The notes under the pieces: model-generated | Told to the model about the DNA's origin: nothing | The model's database searches: none | The model's input: only the letters and a program-made list of their open reading frames with translations | Position numbers and translations under genes: made by a program | In this document: in pieces, positions 24,867-33,137 of the stretch | How positions within the stretch are numbered: the first letter of the stretch is position 1 | Layout: every line of letters begins with the position of its first letter | Assembly: GCA_902624045.1 (NCBI GenBank) | Contig: CACNVX010000013.1 | Span: 1 to 33,137 of the forward strand | DNA length: 33,137 nucleotides | Reading direction: 5' to 3' | Origin: an uncultured Pelagibacteraceae bacterium | GTDB taxonomy: Bacteria; Pseudomonadota; Alphaproteobacteria; Pelagibacterales; Pelagibacteraceae

Positions 24867-25469
24867 ATGTCTAAACAAAAAATATATAAATTACTCATTG
24901 GGACTAATAACAGGGGCAAACTAAGAGAAATCAAGAGTTTATTGCCAAAAAAGATCAAAATACACTCTACATCTGAATTTAATTTAAAAAGCCCAGTTGA
25001 AAATGGCAAAACATTTAAAGAAAACTCACTAATTAAATCTAAATATTTTTCAAAAAAAACTGGATTAACATGCTTGGCAGATGACTCAGGTTTAGAAATA
25101 GATTTTTTGGGTAAAAGACCTGGAATTTATTCTGCGAGGTGGGGAGGAAGGCATGGAGATTTTAATAAGGCTATAAGAAAAGTCTATAGAGAGCTAAATA
25201 AAAAAGATAAAAATTGGAAAAATAAAAAAATTAAAGCTAGATTTATCTGTGCGATTTCTATTTCAAATTTAAATAAAAAAATGGCTTGTGTTTTAGGAAA
25301 AGTAGAGGGTTATATTTCAAATGAACCAAAAGGAAAAAATGGATTTGGTTATGATCCAATTTTTATTCCTTTAAAAAAAAGAAAAACCTTTGGAGAAATG
25401 GAGCCATCTCAAAAATATAAGATGGATCATAGGTATCAAGCCTTTAAAAAAATTAAAAAATTTCTATAA
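24867..25469 (+). CDS. rdgB: XTP/dITP diphosphatase (non-canonical purine NTP pyrophosphatase)
   Basis: This house-cleaning enzyme hydrolyses ITP, dITP and XTP to monophosphates, so that they do not enter nucleic acids. The 200-residue protein shows LLIGTNNRGKLREIKSLL (9-26), TFKENSLIKSKYF, the acid motif CLADDSGLEIDFLGKRPGIYSARWGG, and the C-terminal GKNGFGYDPIFIP and FGEMEPSQKYKMDHRYQAF, all in the expected order and length. It is divergent from grpE, whose heat-shock promoter reaches its start codon, and in alphaproteobacteria rdgB commonly lies near the heat-shock genes. The 3' end overlaps the convergent PBP-activator gene by 17 bp. Confidence 0.97.
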   Translation: MSKQKIYKLLIGTNNRGKLREIKSLLPKKIKIHSTSEFNLKSPVENGKTFKENSLIKSKYFSKKTGLTCLADDSGLEIDFLGKRPGIYSARWGGRHGDFNKAIRKVYRELNKKDKNWKNKKIKARFICAISISNLNKKMACVLGKVEGYISNEPKGKNGFGYDPIFIPLKKRKTFGEMEPSQKYKMDHRYQAFKKIKKFL

Positions 25470-26607
25470 GTTTTTGATCTTCAATTTTATAAAAATTAAG
25501 TCTGTGATTAATTTTATTATTTTTAATATCAAAAATTCCTATTTTTCCTTTGAATGAATTTTTCTTTTTAAAGATTTTGTTTAAGTTCTCTACCTTTGAG
25601 TTTAGGGATAAATAATAAACTAACCCAACAAGATCATAACTTAATAAAGATAAATGAGTGGGATCTTCATTAAAGGCATTAAAATATTTTATTTTATAAT
25701 TATCAAAATTTTCCTTATTAATGGATGGATAATATAAAGGCTGAATATCGGTTTCGTTTAATAAACTTTCATCAAACCATTGATTTAATGTAATAAAATA
25801 TTTATTTTTTGGTAAAACATCAGTATACAGTAATGAAGTCGTTACACTTTTTAAACTCTCCTTAAAATCGGAAATAACGACGGCATCAAAATTTAATCCT
25901 CCTAGACTATATCTTTTTTCAAGATTTTTAATTTTTCTTTCTTTGTTTGGGTCTTTCGAATTTTTTATCCTTTTTATTTCGTTCTCTAAATTTTTTTTTC
26001 TAACTCTATAGTTCGTAATTTCTTCTATTTGTTTGGTTAGTTTTGTTGGTTCGATATTATATTCATAACTTTGGAAAATTCTAATTTTTGACTCTTTAAT
26101 ACCCTTTTTAACCTCAAATTCATAATCTTGTATTGGCGTTAGAAAGATTGTTTTTTTTATTTTATTTTTATCTAAAAACTTTTTAATCGTATTAAATTGA
26201 GATGTAGAATTAATACCTGCAGAAATTATATTTCTAGGAAGATCTAAAGTTTTATTTGTTAAAGATAAAAATGTTAAATTTTTCATTTCATCAAGATAGG
26301 TTAGACTCTCGTAAAATACTGGCCCAATCACTACTTTTACTCCCATTTCACTTAACTCAAATGCGGACTTTAATGTTTGATTAGCTTTAGTTGCAGTATC
26401 TTTTGGATAAATTTCAATTAAACTGCTATCGATTTCTTTTACAGCTAATCCGACCGCTTTAATAATTGACTCACCTATTTCCTTGTTTGCACCCGTCATT
26501 GGTACCAATAAACCTATTTTGATTTTTTCATTAGCCCGTACTGTTTCCAAAAATATAAAATTAAAAATAAAAAAAAGTAAAAAAATTATTTTGATTAATT
26601 TATTCAT
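25453..26607 (-). CDS. LpoA/LppC-like penicillin-binding protein activator
   Basis: The 384-residue protein, from the ATG at 26607 (an upstream in-frame TTG at 26637 is less likely), starts with a hydrophobic export signal (3-20) ending near VRA-NEK. The rest has the two-lobed periplasmic-binding-protein fold of LpoA's C-terminal domain: KIKIGLLVPMTGANKEIGESIIKAVGLAVKE, then GVKVVIGPVFYESL, FLSLTNKT, and GLNFDAVVISDFKESL. LpoA activates the class A penicillin-binding protein PBP1A in enteric bacteria. Unlike that protein it has no lipobox cysteine near the signal end, so it is probably a soluble periplasmic protein. Branched-chain amino-acid-binding proteins share this fold, but the divergent rsmI and nearby dolP-like genes favour the LpoA assignment. 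Confidence 0.8.
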   Translation of the reverse strand: MNKLIKIIFLLFFIFNFIFLETVRANEKIKIGLLVPMTGANKEIGESIIKAVGLAVKEIDSSLIEIYPKDTATKANQTLKSAFELSEMGVKVVIGPVFYESLTYLDEMKNLTFLSLTNKTLDLPRNIISAGINSTSQFNTIKKFLDKNKIKKTIFLTPIQDYEFEVKKGIKESKIRIFQSYEYNIEPTKLTKQIEEITNYRVRKKNLENEIKRIKNSKDPNKERKIKNLEKRYSLGGLNFDAVVISDFKESLKSVTTSLLYTDVLPKNKYFITLNQWFDESLLNETDIQPLYYPSINKENFDNYKIKYFNAFNEDPTHLSLLSYDLVGLVYYLSLNSKVENLNKIFKKKNSFKGKIGIFDIKNNKINHRLNFYKIEDQKLIEIF

Positions 26608-26641
26608 TTTAATGTTATTATAATATTTTTTTAGCAAAATT

Positions 26642-27505
26642 ATGTTATTTAAATCACAATCTAAATTAAAAGAGCAAGAAAATGGTCTCTATTTAGTATC
26701 AACTCCCTTGGGAAATCTAAAAGATATAACACTAAGAGCAATTGAAGTATTAAATCAATCAAGTATTATATTGTGTGAAGATACTAGAGTTTCAGGAAAA
26801 TTACTTGAAAAATACAATATTAAATCAAAATTAATCCCGAATCATAAATTTAACGAAAGAAAAAACATAAAAAAAATAATTGAATATCTTAAATCTGGAA
26901 AAAAAATTTCCCTAATCTCAGATGCTGGTACACCAAGTATTTCTGATCCAGGTTCAATATTAGTTAACGAATGCATAAGCAATAATATTAATGTATTTCC
27001 AATTCCTGGACCATCTGCAGTAGCTGCTGCAGTTTCTATTAGTGGTTTTTCTGATCAATTTTTCTTTTATGGTTTTTTTCCAGAAAAAAAAAAACTATTG
27101 ATTAATGAATTAAAAAAACTTGCAGAATTTAATAAAACCATAGTTTTTTTTGTTTCATCAAAAAAAATTAATAAAATAATCCCAGAAATTAAAAAAAATT
27201 TTTTTGGAAGAAAAATTTTGTTTTGTCGAGAGATTACAAAATTGTATGAAGAGTATATTCGAAAAAATGTAGATGAATTAAAACTATTTGATAAACCTCC
27301 AAAAGGCGAATTAACAGTTGTAATATCTCAAAAATTAGGTCAAAAAAATAATTCTAGAAAATTAAGTGAATCAGATATGAATATTATTAAAAAAATGATT
27401 AATAAATTTTCAATAAAAGAAATATCAAATTTTGTAAGCCAAAATAAAGAAATATCAAAAAAAGAAATTTACAATTATTGTTTAAAGATAAAAAATGAAA
27501 GATAA
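26642..27505 (+). CDS. rsmI: 16S rRNA (cytidine(1402)-2'-O)-methyltransferase RsmI
   Basis: RsmI methylates the ribose of C1402 in the decoding centre of 16S rRNA. The 287-residue product has the tetrapyrrole-methylase fold typical of RsmI: LYLVSTPLGNLKDITLRAIEVL (18-39), IILCEDTRVSGKLLEKYNI, LISDAGTPSISDPGS, and PIPGPSAVAAAVSISGF, followed by a lysine-rich C-terminus with the RsmI helix domain. It is divergent from the PBP-activator gene (34 bp between starts) and overlaps the next gene by 11 bp. The same neighbourhood, rsmI next to lpoA and with dolP close by, is known in E. coli. Confidence 0.96.
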   Translation: MLFKSQSKLKEQENGLYLVSTPLGNLKDITLRAIEVLNQSSIILCEDTRVSGKLLEKYNIKSKLIPNHKFNERKNIKKIIEYLKSGKKISLISDAGTPSISDPGSILVNECISNNINVFPIPGPSAVAAAVSISGFSDQFFFYGFFPEKKKLLINELKKLAEFNKTIVFFVSSKKINKIIPEIKKNFFGRKILFCREITKLYEEYIRKNVDELKLFDKPPKGELTVVISQKLGQKNNSRKLSESDMNIIKKMINKFSIKEISNFVSQNKEISKKEIYNYCLKIKNER

Positions 27506-28088
27506 ATTTATAATAATTTTATTAGTTGGAATAATTTTATCAGGATGTACTGGTGTAGGATCAAAGGGTTTAGTTGGTACAGGTGTATCTGTTGCTTTTG
27601 ATCCAAGAACAGTTGGTACACAAATAGACGACTCGATTATGCAAAAAACAATTTCTACAAAAATTATAAGTATAGACAAAAAATATTTTTTATCTGTTAA
27701 AACAAAAGTTCTAGATGGCAGAATTTTTATTACTGGAAAAGTAGACAGTCCAGAAGAAAAATTAAAAATTACTAAATTAGCCTGGGAATCGAGGGGTGTT
27801 AGATCTGTACGAAATGATATTAAGATCAAAGATAAATTTAATTTCAAACAATCAGCTAAGGATTTATTGATTACATCTCAATTAAGAACAGCTTTAATCG
27901 TTAATAAAAATATTAAAGCAACAAATTATCAAATAGATACCTATAAGAAAAAAATTTACATATATGGAATTGCACTTACTTCTGATGAGAAAGATTTAGT
28001 TATTAGTGAAGCTAACGAAATACTAGATGTTAAGGATGTAATAGCTAGCATCTTACTTGTTGAAGACTTAAGAATTCAAAGAGAGTAG
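27495..28088 (+). CDS. dolP: BON-domain outer-membrane lipoprotein, DolP-like
   Basis: The 197-residue protein has a signal peptide with lipobox ILSGCTGVG (C18), so it is a lipoprotein. The following VAFDPRTVGTQIDD is nearly the same as the DPRSVGTQVDD of E. coli DolP (formerly YraP). Two BON domains follow (about 40-110 and 115-185), each of the form hydrophobic strand, GKV or YGIA turn, then a helix ending in V-DV/VRND. BON domains bind phospholipid; DolP keeps the outer membrane intact and modulates the BAM complex. The start overlaps rsmI by 11 bp in another frame. The stop is directly followed by the convergent maeB stop, with no terminator between them. Confidence 0.85.
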   Translation: MKDKFIIILLVGIILSGCTGVGSKGLVGTGVSVAFDPRTVGTQIDDSIMQKTISTKIISIDKKYFLSVKTKVLDGRIFITGKVDSPEEKLKITKLAWESRGVRSVRNDIKIKDKFNFKQSAKDLLITSQLRTALIVNKNIKATNYQIDTYKKKIYIYGIALTSDEKDLVISEANEILDVKDVIASILLVEDLRIQRE

Positions 28089-30374
28089 TTATTTTTCATA
28101 TTTTATTATTTCTGATGAATAAGCTGCAATTGATGCTAAATTCAAAATTTCTGAAGTTGAGGTTCTAAGCGGTGCAATTTCTATTGGAAGGTTTATTCCT
28201 ATTAGTAATGGTCCAATAACTTTTGCATCCCCTAAAGTTTTCATTAATTTATAAGATATCGCTGCACTATGTTGTCCAGGCATAATAAGAATATTCGCTT
28301 TTCCAACAATGTTTGCAAAAGGATAAAGCTCTTTATATTCAGTGTCTAAAGCAACATCGGGCTGCATATCTCCATCAAATTCAAAATCAACTTTTTTTTC
28401 TTTTAAGATTTCAACGGCATTACGAATATGTTTTGTTCGGCTTGTAAGAGGTTGTCCAAAAGTTGAGTGTGATACAAATGCTACTTTAGGATCAAAACCA
28501 AATAGTCTTACAACTCTAGCTGTAGATATTGCAATGTCAGCCATCTGCTCAGAAGTTGGATATTCATGGACACTTGTATCGCCTATAAATATAGTTTTAC
28601 CTTTATGAACTATCATATTCAATCCAAACATTATCTCACCTTTTCTTACCTCAACTACTTGTTTAATTTTTTCTAATGAAGCTCCAAACCGTCTAGTATT
28701 TCCAGTCACGGCCCCATCTGCGTCGCCGCAAGCAACCATGCTAGTTGCCCAAACAACCCTGTCATTCCTTATCATTCTGTCACAATCTCTCTCCAATAAA
28801 CCTTGTTTTCTTTGTAGTTTTTCGAATAAATGTTTGACATATCTTTTTCTTTTTTTTTCATCTTTTGAATTTACAATTTTAATATTAAAATTTTCGTTGT
28901 AACCAATATTTTTTATCTGCTCTTTAATTTTACTTTCTTTTCCAACTAAAATTGGAATACCCAATTTTAAGTTTTTAAAAGCTATTGCAGCTTTTAAAGT
29001 ATTTTCGTCTTCACCGTCTGCAAAAACAATTCGTTTTTGATTTTTTTTAATAAATGAATTAATTCCTTGCATGATAGTAACAGTTGGATCTAATCTTTGT
29101 TTAAGTTGATCTTTATAAATCTCAAAATCCTCAATATTTTTTCTAGCTACTCCACTATCTATGGCAGCTTTAGCTACAGCTGCTGGTATAACGCTAATTA
29201 ATCTTGGATCAAATGTAGATGGAATAATATAATTTTTTCCATAATGTGGTCTTTCACCACCCATTGCTGCCACTACTTCGTCAGGAACATCTTCTCTAGC
29301 AAGTTTGGCTATTGCATTAGCTGCAGCCACTTTCATTTCCTCGTTTATAGTTTTTGATCTTACATCAAGAGCTCCTCTAAATATATAAGGAAATCCAATT
29401 AAATTATTAACTTGATTAGGATAATCTGATCTTCCCGTTGCTATAATTGCATCATCTCTAACCTCATTAATTTCCTCTGGGGTTATTTCTGGATCTGGAT
29501 TTGCACATGCAAATATTATTGGATTTTTTGCCATTGATTTAACCATATCTTTCTTTAAAGCACCTTTTGCGGATAATCCTAAAAAAACATCTGCACCTTT
29601 AATAGCATCTTTCAGAGTTCTAAGTTTAGTCTGAATAGCAAATCTAGATTTCCATTTATCTATTTTTTCAGATCTGCCTTCATAAATTACACCTTTTCTG
29701 TCTAGCATAACTATATTTTCGGACTTTACTCCTGAGTTTTTAAATAGTTCAGTACATGCCTGTGCTGAAGCTCCTGCTCCATTAACAACAACTTTTATTT
29801 TTTTAATTGATTTACCAGATATATCTAATGCATTTATTAATGCAGCTGTTGTTATTATTGCTGTTCCATGCTGGTCATCATGAAAAACTGGAATATCTAA
29901 AATTTTCTTCAATTTTTGTTCTATAATAAAACAATCTGGAGCCGCAATATCTTCCAAATTAATTCCACCAAAACTTGGAGAAAAATTTCTAATAGAATTA
30001 ATTATTTCATTGGTATCTTTACAGTCTATTTCTAAGTCGATGGAGTCAATGTCTGCAAATCTTTTAAATAATACAGCTTTTCCTTCCATAACAGGTTTTG
30101 ATGCAAGTGCACCTAGATTTCCCATACCTAGTATTGCTGAACCATTACTTATTACAGCAACCAAATTTCCTTTGCTTGTATAATCATAAGCTGCTTCAGG
30201 ATTTTCACTTATCATCTTTACAGGTGCCGCAACTCCTGGAGAATAAGCTAATGCAAGATCTCTTTTAGTTGTCATATTTTTAGATGAATTTATCTCAATC
30301 TTGCCAGGTTTTTTATATCTATGAAAATCTAAAGCTTCTTTATCAGTGTAATGATCTATTTTGGTTTTTTTCAT
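28089..30374 (-). CDS. maeB: NADP-dependent malic enzyme with phosphotransacetylase-like domain
   Basis: The enzyme converts malate to pyruvate, CO2 and NADPH. The 761-residue protein is of the large hybrid type: a malic-enzyme half (about 1-430) with DLALAYSPGVAAPV, ISNGSAILGMGNLGALASKPVMEGKAVLFK, VFHDDQHGTAIITTAAL and VVNGAGASAQAC for NADP binding, and a C-terminal half related to phosphate acetyltransferase, which in this group regulates oligomerisation, not acetyl transfer. The C-terminal half contains CGDADGAVTGNTRRFG and DGDMQPDVALD. Start chosen at the ATG of MKKTKIDHYTDKEAL; an in-frame TTG four codons upstream is weaker. It is divergent from murJ with about 50 bp between starts. Confidence 0.96.
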   Translation of the reverse strand: MKKTKIDHYTDKEALDFHRYKKPGKIEINSSKNMTTKRDLALAYSPGVAAPVKMISENPEAAYDYTSKGNLVAVISNGSAILGMGNLGALASKPVMEGKAVLFKRFADIDSIDLEIDCKDTNEIINSIRNFSPSFGGINLEDIAAPDCFIIEQKLKKILDIPVFHDDQHGTAIITTAALINALDISGKSIKKIKVVVNGAGASAQACTELFKNSGVKSENIVMLDRKGVIYEGRSEKIDKWKSRFAIQTKLRTLKDAIKGADVFLGLSAKGALKKDMVKSMAKNPIIFACANPDPEITPEEINEVRDDAIIATGRSDYPNQVNNLIGFPYIFRGALDVRSKTINEEMKVAAANAIAKLAREDVPDEVVAAMGGERPHYGKNYIIPSTFDPRLISVIPAAVAKAAIDSGVARKNIEDFEIYKDQLKQRLDPTVTIMQGINSFIKKNQKRIVFADGEDENTLKAAIAFKNLKLGIPILVGKESKIKEQIKNIGYNENFNIKIVNSKDEKKRKRYVKHLFEKLQRKQGLLERDCDRMIRNDRVVWATSMVACGDADGAVTGNTRRFGASLEKIKQVVEVRKGEIMFGLNMIVHKGKTIFIGDTSVHEYPTSEQMADIAISTARVVRLFGFDPKVAFVSHSTFGQPLTSRTKHIRNAVEILKEKKVDFEFDGDMQPDVALDTEYKELYPFANIVGKANILIMPGQHSAAISYKLMKTLGDAKVIGPLLIGINLPIEIAPLRTSTSEILNLASIAAYSSEIIKYEK

Positions 30375-30426
30375 TTCTGATAACAATAAGTATTAAATTA
30401 AGGTAATATTAAGACTAATATGATTT

Positions 30427-31956
30427 ATGAACTTACTTAAGTCAACAGGCACATTTGGTTTTTATACCATCATTAGTAGATTGCTTGGTTATTTAAGAGA
30501 CATTTTAATAGCGATTTTTCTTGGGACCGGGATGTTGGCTGATGCTTTTTTTATAGCTTTTAGAATTCCAAATACTTTTCGAAGATTATTTGCAGAAGGT
30601 ACTTTTAATGCAGCGTTTGTTCCAAGCTATTCGTCAGAAATAATCAAAGGGAAAAAACAATCAAATATATTTGCCAATAATATTTTTAATATTTTGCTAT
30701 TAGGATTATTGTTTCTAACAATTGTTATTGAAATTCTTATGCCAATATTTGTATCAATTATTGCCCCTGGATTTGTTGGCGATTTTGAAAAAATGAATAT
30801 AGCCATAAACTTAACAAGGATAACTTTTCCTTTTTTATTTTTTATTTGCCTAGCATCTTTTTTTTCTGCAATACTTAATTCTCATAATAAATTTGCAGCA
30901 GCTGCAGCAGCACCTATAATTTTAAACGTAGTTTTAGTTTCAGTATTAATTTTTTCTAATTATTTAGGAGATAAATTAGTTTATTACTTATCTTATGGTA
31001 TTTCTCTAGCTGGATTTTTACAATTTATATTTTTATATAAGTATGCTTTAAAGTATTTTACTATTAAACTTAGTTTTAAATTAAAAATAAGTAATAAAAT
31101 AAAGTTCTTTTTTAAAAAACTTTTACCAAGTATTTTTGCCTCTGGAGTTACTCAAATCAATATTCTAATTGGAACAATAATTGCATCTTATCAAGCAAGT
31201 GCAGTTTCTTATTTATATTATGCAGATAGAATTTATCAAATTAATTTAGCAATAGCTGGTATAGCTATTAGTGTTGTTATACTTCCGCAGTTATCAAAAT
31301 ATATACAAACTAAAGAGAAAAATAAGATTTTATTAATTCAAAATAAAGCACTTGAATTAAGCTTATTTTTAAGTCTTCCAGCAACTATGGCTTTAATTAT
31401 TGGTTCTGAGGAGATTATTTCAGCTTTGTTTGGTTATGGTTCTTTTAACGAAACTTCGGTTAGTAACTCAAGTTTAGCGCTATATTATTTTGGACTAGGT
31501 CTACCAGCTTTTGCTATGATAAAAGTTTTTTCAAGTTTCTTTTTTGCTAATCATGACACTAAAACACCATTTTATATTTCATTGATCTCAGTAATTCTAA
31601 ATATTTTTATTAGCATCTATTATTTTAACGAAATTGGTTTTGTAATTATTGCTATAGCAACATCTATTTCATCTTGGTTTAATTCAATTTTGTTGTTTAT
31701 ATTTTTAAAAAATCGTCAGTTATTTTATTTTAATAAAATATTTTTTATTAAATTTATTAAAATAACTATTGCATCAATTTTAATGGGTTTATTGTTTTAT
31801 TTCTTGCTAAACTTTTTTGAAAGTAAGTTAGCATTTAGTAATTCAATTAAATCTTTATATTTAGTTTTATTCGCTATATTGGGACTATTATTTTATTTAT
31901 TAGTTTGTTATTTTATCAAAGCTTTTAAAATGACCGATATTAAATTAAAGTACTAA
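30427..31956 (+). CDS. murJ: Lipid II flippase MurJ
   Basis: MurJ moves the peptidoglycan precursor lipid II across the inner membrane. The 509-residue protein has about 13-14 hydrophobic helices and the N-terminal family block [29 protein letters not shown] (about 21-49), followed by [19 protein letters not shown]. It also shows [11 protein letters not shown] and [10 protein letters not shown] in helices 4-5, and later [30 protein letters not shown]. Conserved arginines in the central cavity (R24, R47-type and the R-R pair in FRRLF) are present. It is followed after 4 bp by trpS, so the two are co-transcribed; murJ-trpS-nfuA is a usual order in alphaproteobacteria as I recall. Confidence 0.96.
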   Translation: MNLLKSTGTFGFYTIISRLLGYLRDILIAIFLGTGMLADAFFIAFRIPNTFRRLFAEGTFNAAFVPSYSSEIIKGKKQSNIFANNIFNILLLGLLFLTIVIEILMPIFVSIIAPGFVGDFEKMNIAINLTRITFPFLFFICLASFFSAILNSHNKFAAAAAAPIILNVVLVSVLIFSNYLGDKLVYYLSYGISLAGFLQFIFLYKYALKYFTIKLSFKLKISNKIKFFFKKLLPSIFASGVTQINILIGTIIASYQASAVSYLYYADRIYQINLAIAGIAISVVILPQLSKYIQTKEKNKILLIQNKALELSLFLSLPATMALIIGSEEIISALFGYGSFNETSVSNSSLALYYFGLGLPAFAMIKVFSSFFFANHDTKTPFYISLISVILNIFISIYYFNEIGFVIIAIATSISSWFNSILLFIFLKNRQLFYFNKIFFIKFIKITIASILMGLLFYFLLNFFESKLAFSNSIKSLYLVLFAILGLLFYLLVCYFIKAFKMTDIKLKY

Positions 31957-31960
31957 TTCT

Positions 31961-32962
31961 ATGAGTAAAAAAATATTTTCTGGAGTCCAACCTACTGGCA
32001 ATCTTCATTTAGGAAATTATTTAGGAGCACTAAAAAACTTTGTTTATCTAAATAATGATGAAAAAAATAAATGTATTTTTTGTGTAGTAGATTTACATGC
32101 CATTACAATCAAGCAGGATCCTAAAGAGTTAAAAAATAATATTAGAGAAACAGTAGCTACTTTTATTGCGAGTGGTATAGATCCAAAAAGAAGTATAATA
32201 TTCAATCAATCTAGAGTGGCAGCTCATTCAGAGGCAGCATGGATATTAAGCTGTATTGCAAGAATGGGATGGCTCAACAGAATGACACAATTTAAAGAAA
32301 AAGCTGGCAAGGACAAAGAGAAAGCAAGTGTTGGATTATATTCATATCCAGTTCTGATGGCGGCAGACATTCTGTTGTATGATGCTACACATGTGCCTGT
32401 AGGTGATGATCAAAAGCAGCATTTAGAATTATGCAGAGATATAGCACAGAAATTTAATAATGATTATCAAATAGAAAATTTTCTTCAAGTCCCAGAGCCT
32501 TTAATTCAAAAAGAATTTTCAAGAATAATGAGCTTAAAAGATGGATCAAAAAAAATGAGTAAATCAGAGCAATCAGATTTAAGTAGAATAAATTTAACCG
32601 ATGATAACGATCAGATAATAAATAAAATTAAAAAAGCAAAAACTGATTCTTTACCTATGCCAAAAGATTTAAAAGAACTTGATAAAAGACCAGAGGCGAG
32701 GAACCTTTTAGGTATTTATTCAAGTTTAACAGACTCTAATTTAGAAAAATCTTTACAAATCTTTGCAGGAAAAAATTTTTCAAAATTCAAAGAAGTATTA
32801 GCGGATAAACTTGTGAGTAAAATTGGACCCATCTCTAAAGAGATTAAAAAACTGTTAGTTGAAAGACAATATTTAGATGAAATTCTTCTAAATGGAGTTG
32901 AAAAAGCAAACTCTATTGCATCTAAAAAGATAGAAAGAATTAAAGAAATTGTGGGTTTTTGA
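31961..32962 (+). CDS. trpS: Tryptophanyl-tRNA synthetase
   Basis: The enzyme charges tRNA-Trp. The 333-residue class I synthetase has the normal bacterial length, the HIGH-type motif in [18 protein letters not shown] (8-25), the tryptophan-pocket segment [36 protein letters not shown] (127-162), and the KMSKS loop at 198-202. The C-terminal anticodon-recognition helices end in a lysine-rich tail. It starts 4 bp after murJ, and an nfuA-like gene follows 52 bp downstream. No unusual feature is seen. Confidence 0.98.
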   Translation: MSKKIFSGVQPTGNLHLGNYLGALKNFVYLNNDEKNKCIFCVVDLHAITIKQDPKELKNNIRETVATFIASGIDPKRSIIFNQSRVAAHSEAAWILSCIARMGWLNRMTQFKEKAGKDKEKASVGLYSYPVLMAADILLYDATHVPVGDDQKQHLELCRDIAQKFNNDYQIENFLQVPEPLIQKEFSRIMSLKDGSKKMSKSEQSDLSRINLTDDNDQIINKIKKAKTDSLPMPKDLKELDKRPEARNLLGIYSSLTDSNLEKSLQIFAGKNFSKFKEVLADKLVSKIGPISKEIKKLLVERQYLDEILLNGVEKANSIASKKIERIKEIVGF

Positions 32963-33014
32963 AAAAAAATTATTATCAAGTTTATTTTTTTAAATATTAA
33001 CCTATATATAAATT

Positions 33015-33137
33015 ATGTTCGTTCAAACAGAAATTACACCAAATCCTAATTCATTGAAATTTCTTCCAGGAAAGAAAGTTTCAAATAGTGGTCCTTATGA
33101 AATAACAAAAAAGGAAGAAACAAAAAATAAACTTGTG
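33015..33137 (+). CDS. NfuA-type Fe-S scaffold protein, N-terminal part
   Basis: The frame runs off the right edge after 41 residues. MFVQTEITPNPNSLKFLPGK (1-20) is the typical start of the N-terminal domain of NfuA/NFU1-like proteins, which carry iron-sulfur clusters to target enzymes by a C-terminal CxxC domain not contained here. The position after murJ-trpS supports the call. No terminator separates it from trpS; the 52-bp spacer is AT-rich and may hold its own promoter. Confidence 0.85.
   Translation, partial: MFVQTEITPNPNSLKFLPGKKVSNSGPYEITKKEETKNKLV

Noticed and set aside
28342-28608. Plus-strand frame inside maeB
   Set aside because: Antisense to a conserved region of maeB, no start signal or recognisable product.
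1-33137. CRISPR arrays, insertion sequences, tRNA or rRNA genes, prophage or defence systems
   Set aside because: No regular repeat-spacer pattern, transposase, cloverleaf-like intergenic sequence or known defence domain was found; almost all DNA is occupied by recognised genes.

Overview
The window is a compact, very AT-rich stretch of bacterial chromosome. Genes abut or overlap by a few bases and only one clear intrinsic terminator is visible. Gene content and order are alphaproteobacterial: hemE-hemH next to rho, then mnmE-mnmG-rsmG-parA-parB, holA-lptE-leuS-DUF3576, grpE-dnaK-dnaJ-dapB-nth-sugar kinase, and murJ-trpS-nfuA. Together with the strong A+T bias, the tiny spacers and a small secreted porin of the marine type, this best fits a SAR11/Pelagibacter-like marine alphaproteobacterium. 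That assignment is inferred from content, not from a database match.

Layout. Positions 1-10400 are all plus strand: the hemE end, hemH, a hemG-type protoporphyrinogen dehydrogenase, rho, a TPR-sulfotransferase, then the tRNA U34 modification pair mnmE/mnmG, rsmG, parA and parB. A perfect 16-bp parS site lies inside rsmG, about 0.6 kb before parA. Positions 10390-14943 are a minus-strand block: holA, lptE, leuS (given here in plus-coordinate order) and a DUF3576 lipoprotein. A 213-bp AT-rich spacer with direct repeats and a palindrome precedes the porin gene (15157-16101). The porin has the best Shine-Dalgarno in the window and ends in a GC-rich bidirectional terminator.

Positions 16154-18499 hold small, tightly interleaved genes: a short ThiE/TenI-like protein, a YggS-type PLP protein, an L,D-transpeptidase-fold protein, a winged-helix regulator with a reduced N-terminal domain, and a 39-residue ArfA-like ribosome-rescue candidate. 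Positions 18501-24830 are a minus-strand block: grpE, dnaK, dnaJ, a 59-residue two-helix membrane protein, dapB, nth and a PfkB kinase in transcriptional order. Sigma-32-like promoters are recognisable before both dnaK and grpE. Positions 24867-33137 contain rdgB, an LpoA-like PBP activator, rsmI, a DolP-like lipoprotein, maeB, murJ, trpS and the start of an nfuA-like gene.

Themes: heme synthesis, wobble-uridine tRNA modification, chromosome partitioning, the cell envelope (LptE, porin, MurJ, LpoA-like, DolP, L,D-transpeptidase), protein folding, and translation (LeuS, TrpS, RsmG, RsmI, ArfA-like). I found no convincing new multi-gene defence or mobile system, no tRNA or rRNA, no CRISPR array and no insertion sequence. 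The most interesting points are the hemG in this neighbourhood, the ArfA-like overlapping mini-gene, the uncharacterised membrane protein in the chaperone operon, the interleaved dyads before mnmG, the parS site inside rsmG, the GC-rich 5' end of mnmE, and the altered cysteine spacing in Nth.
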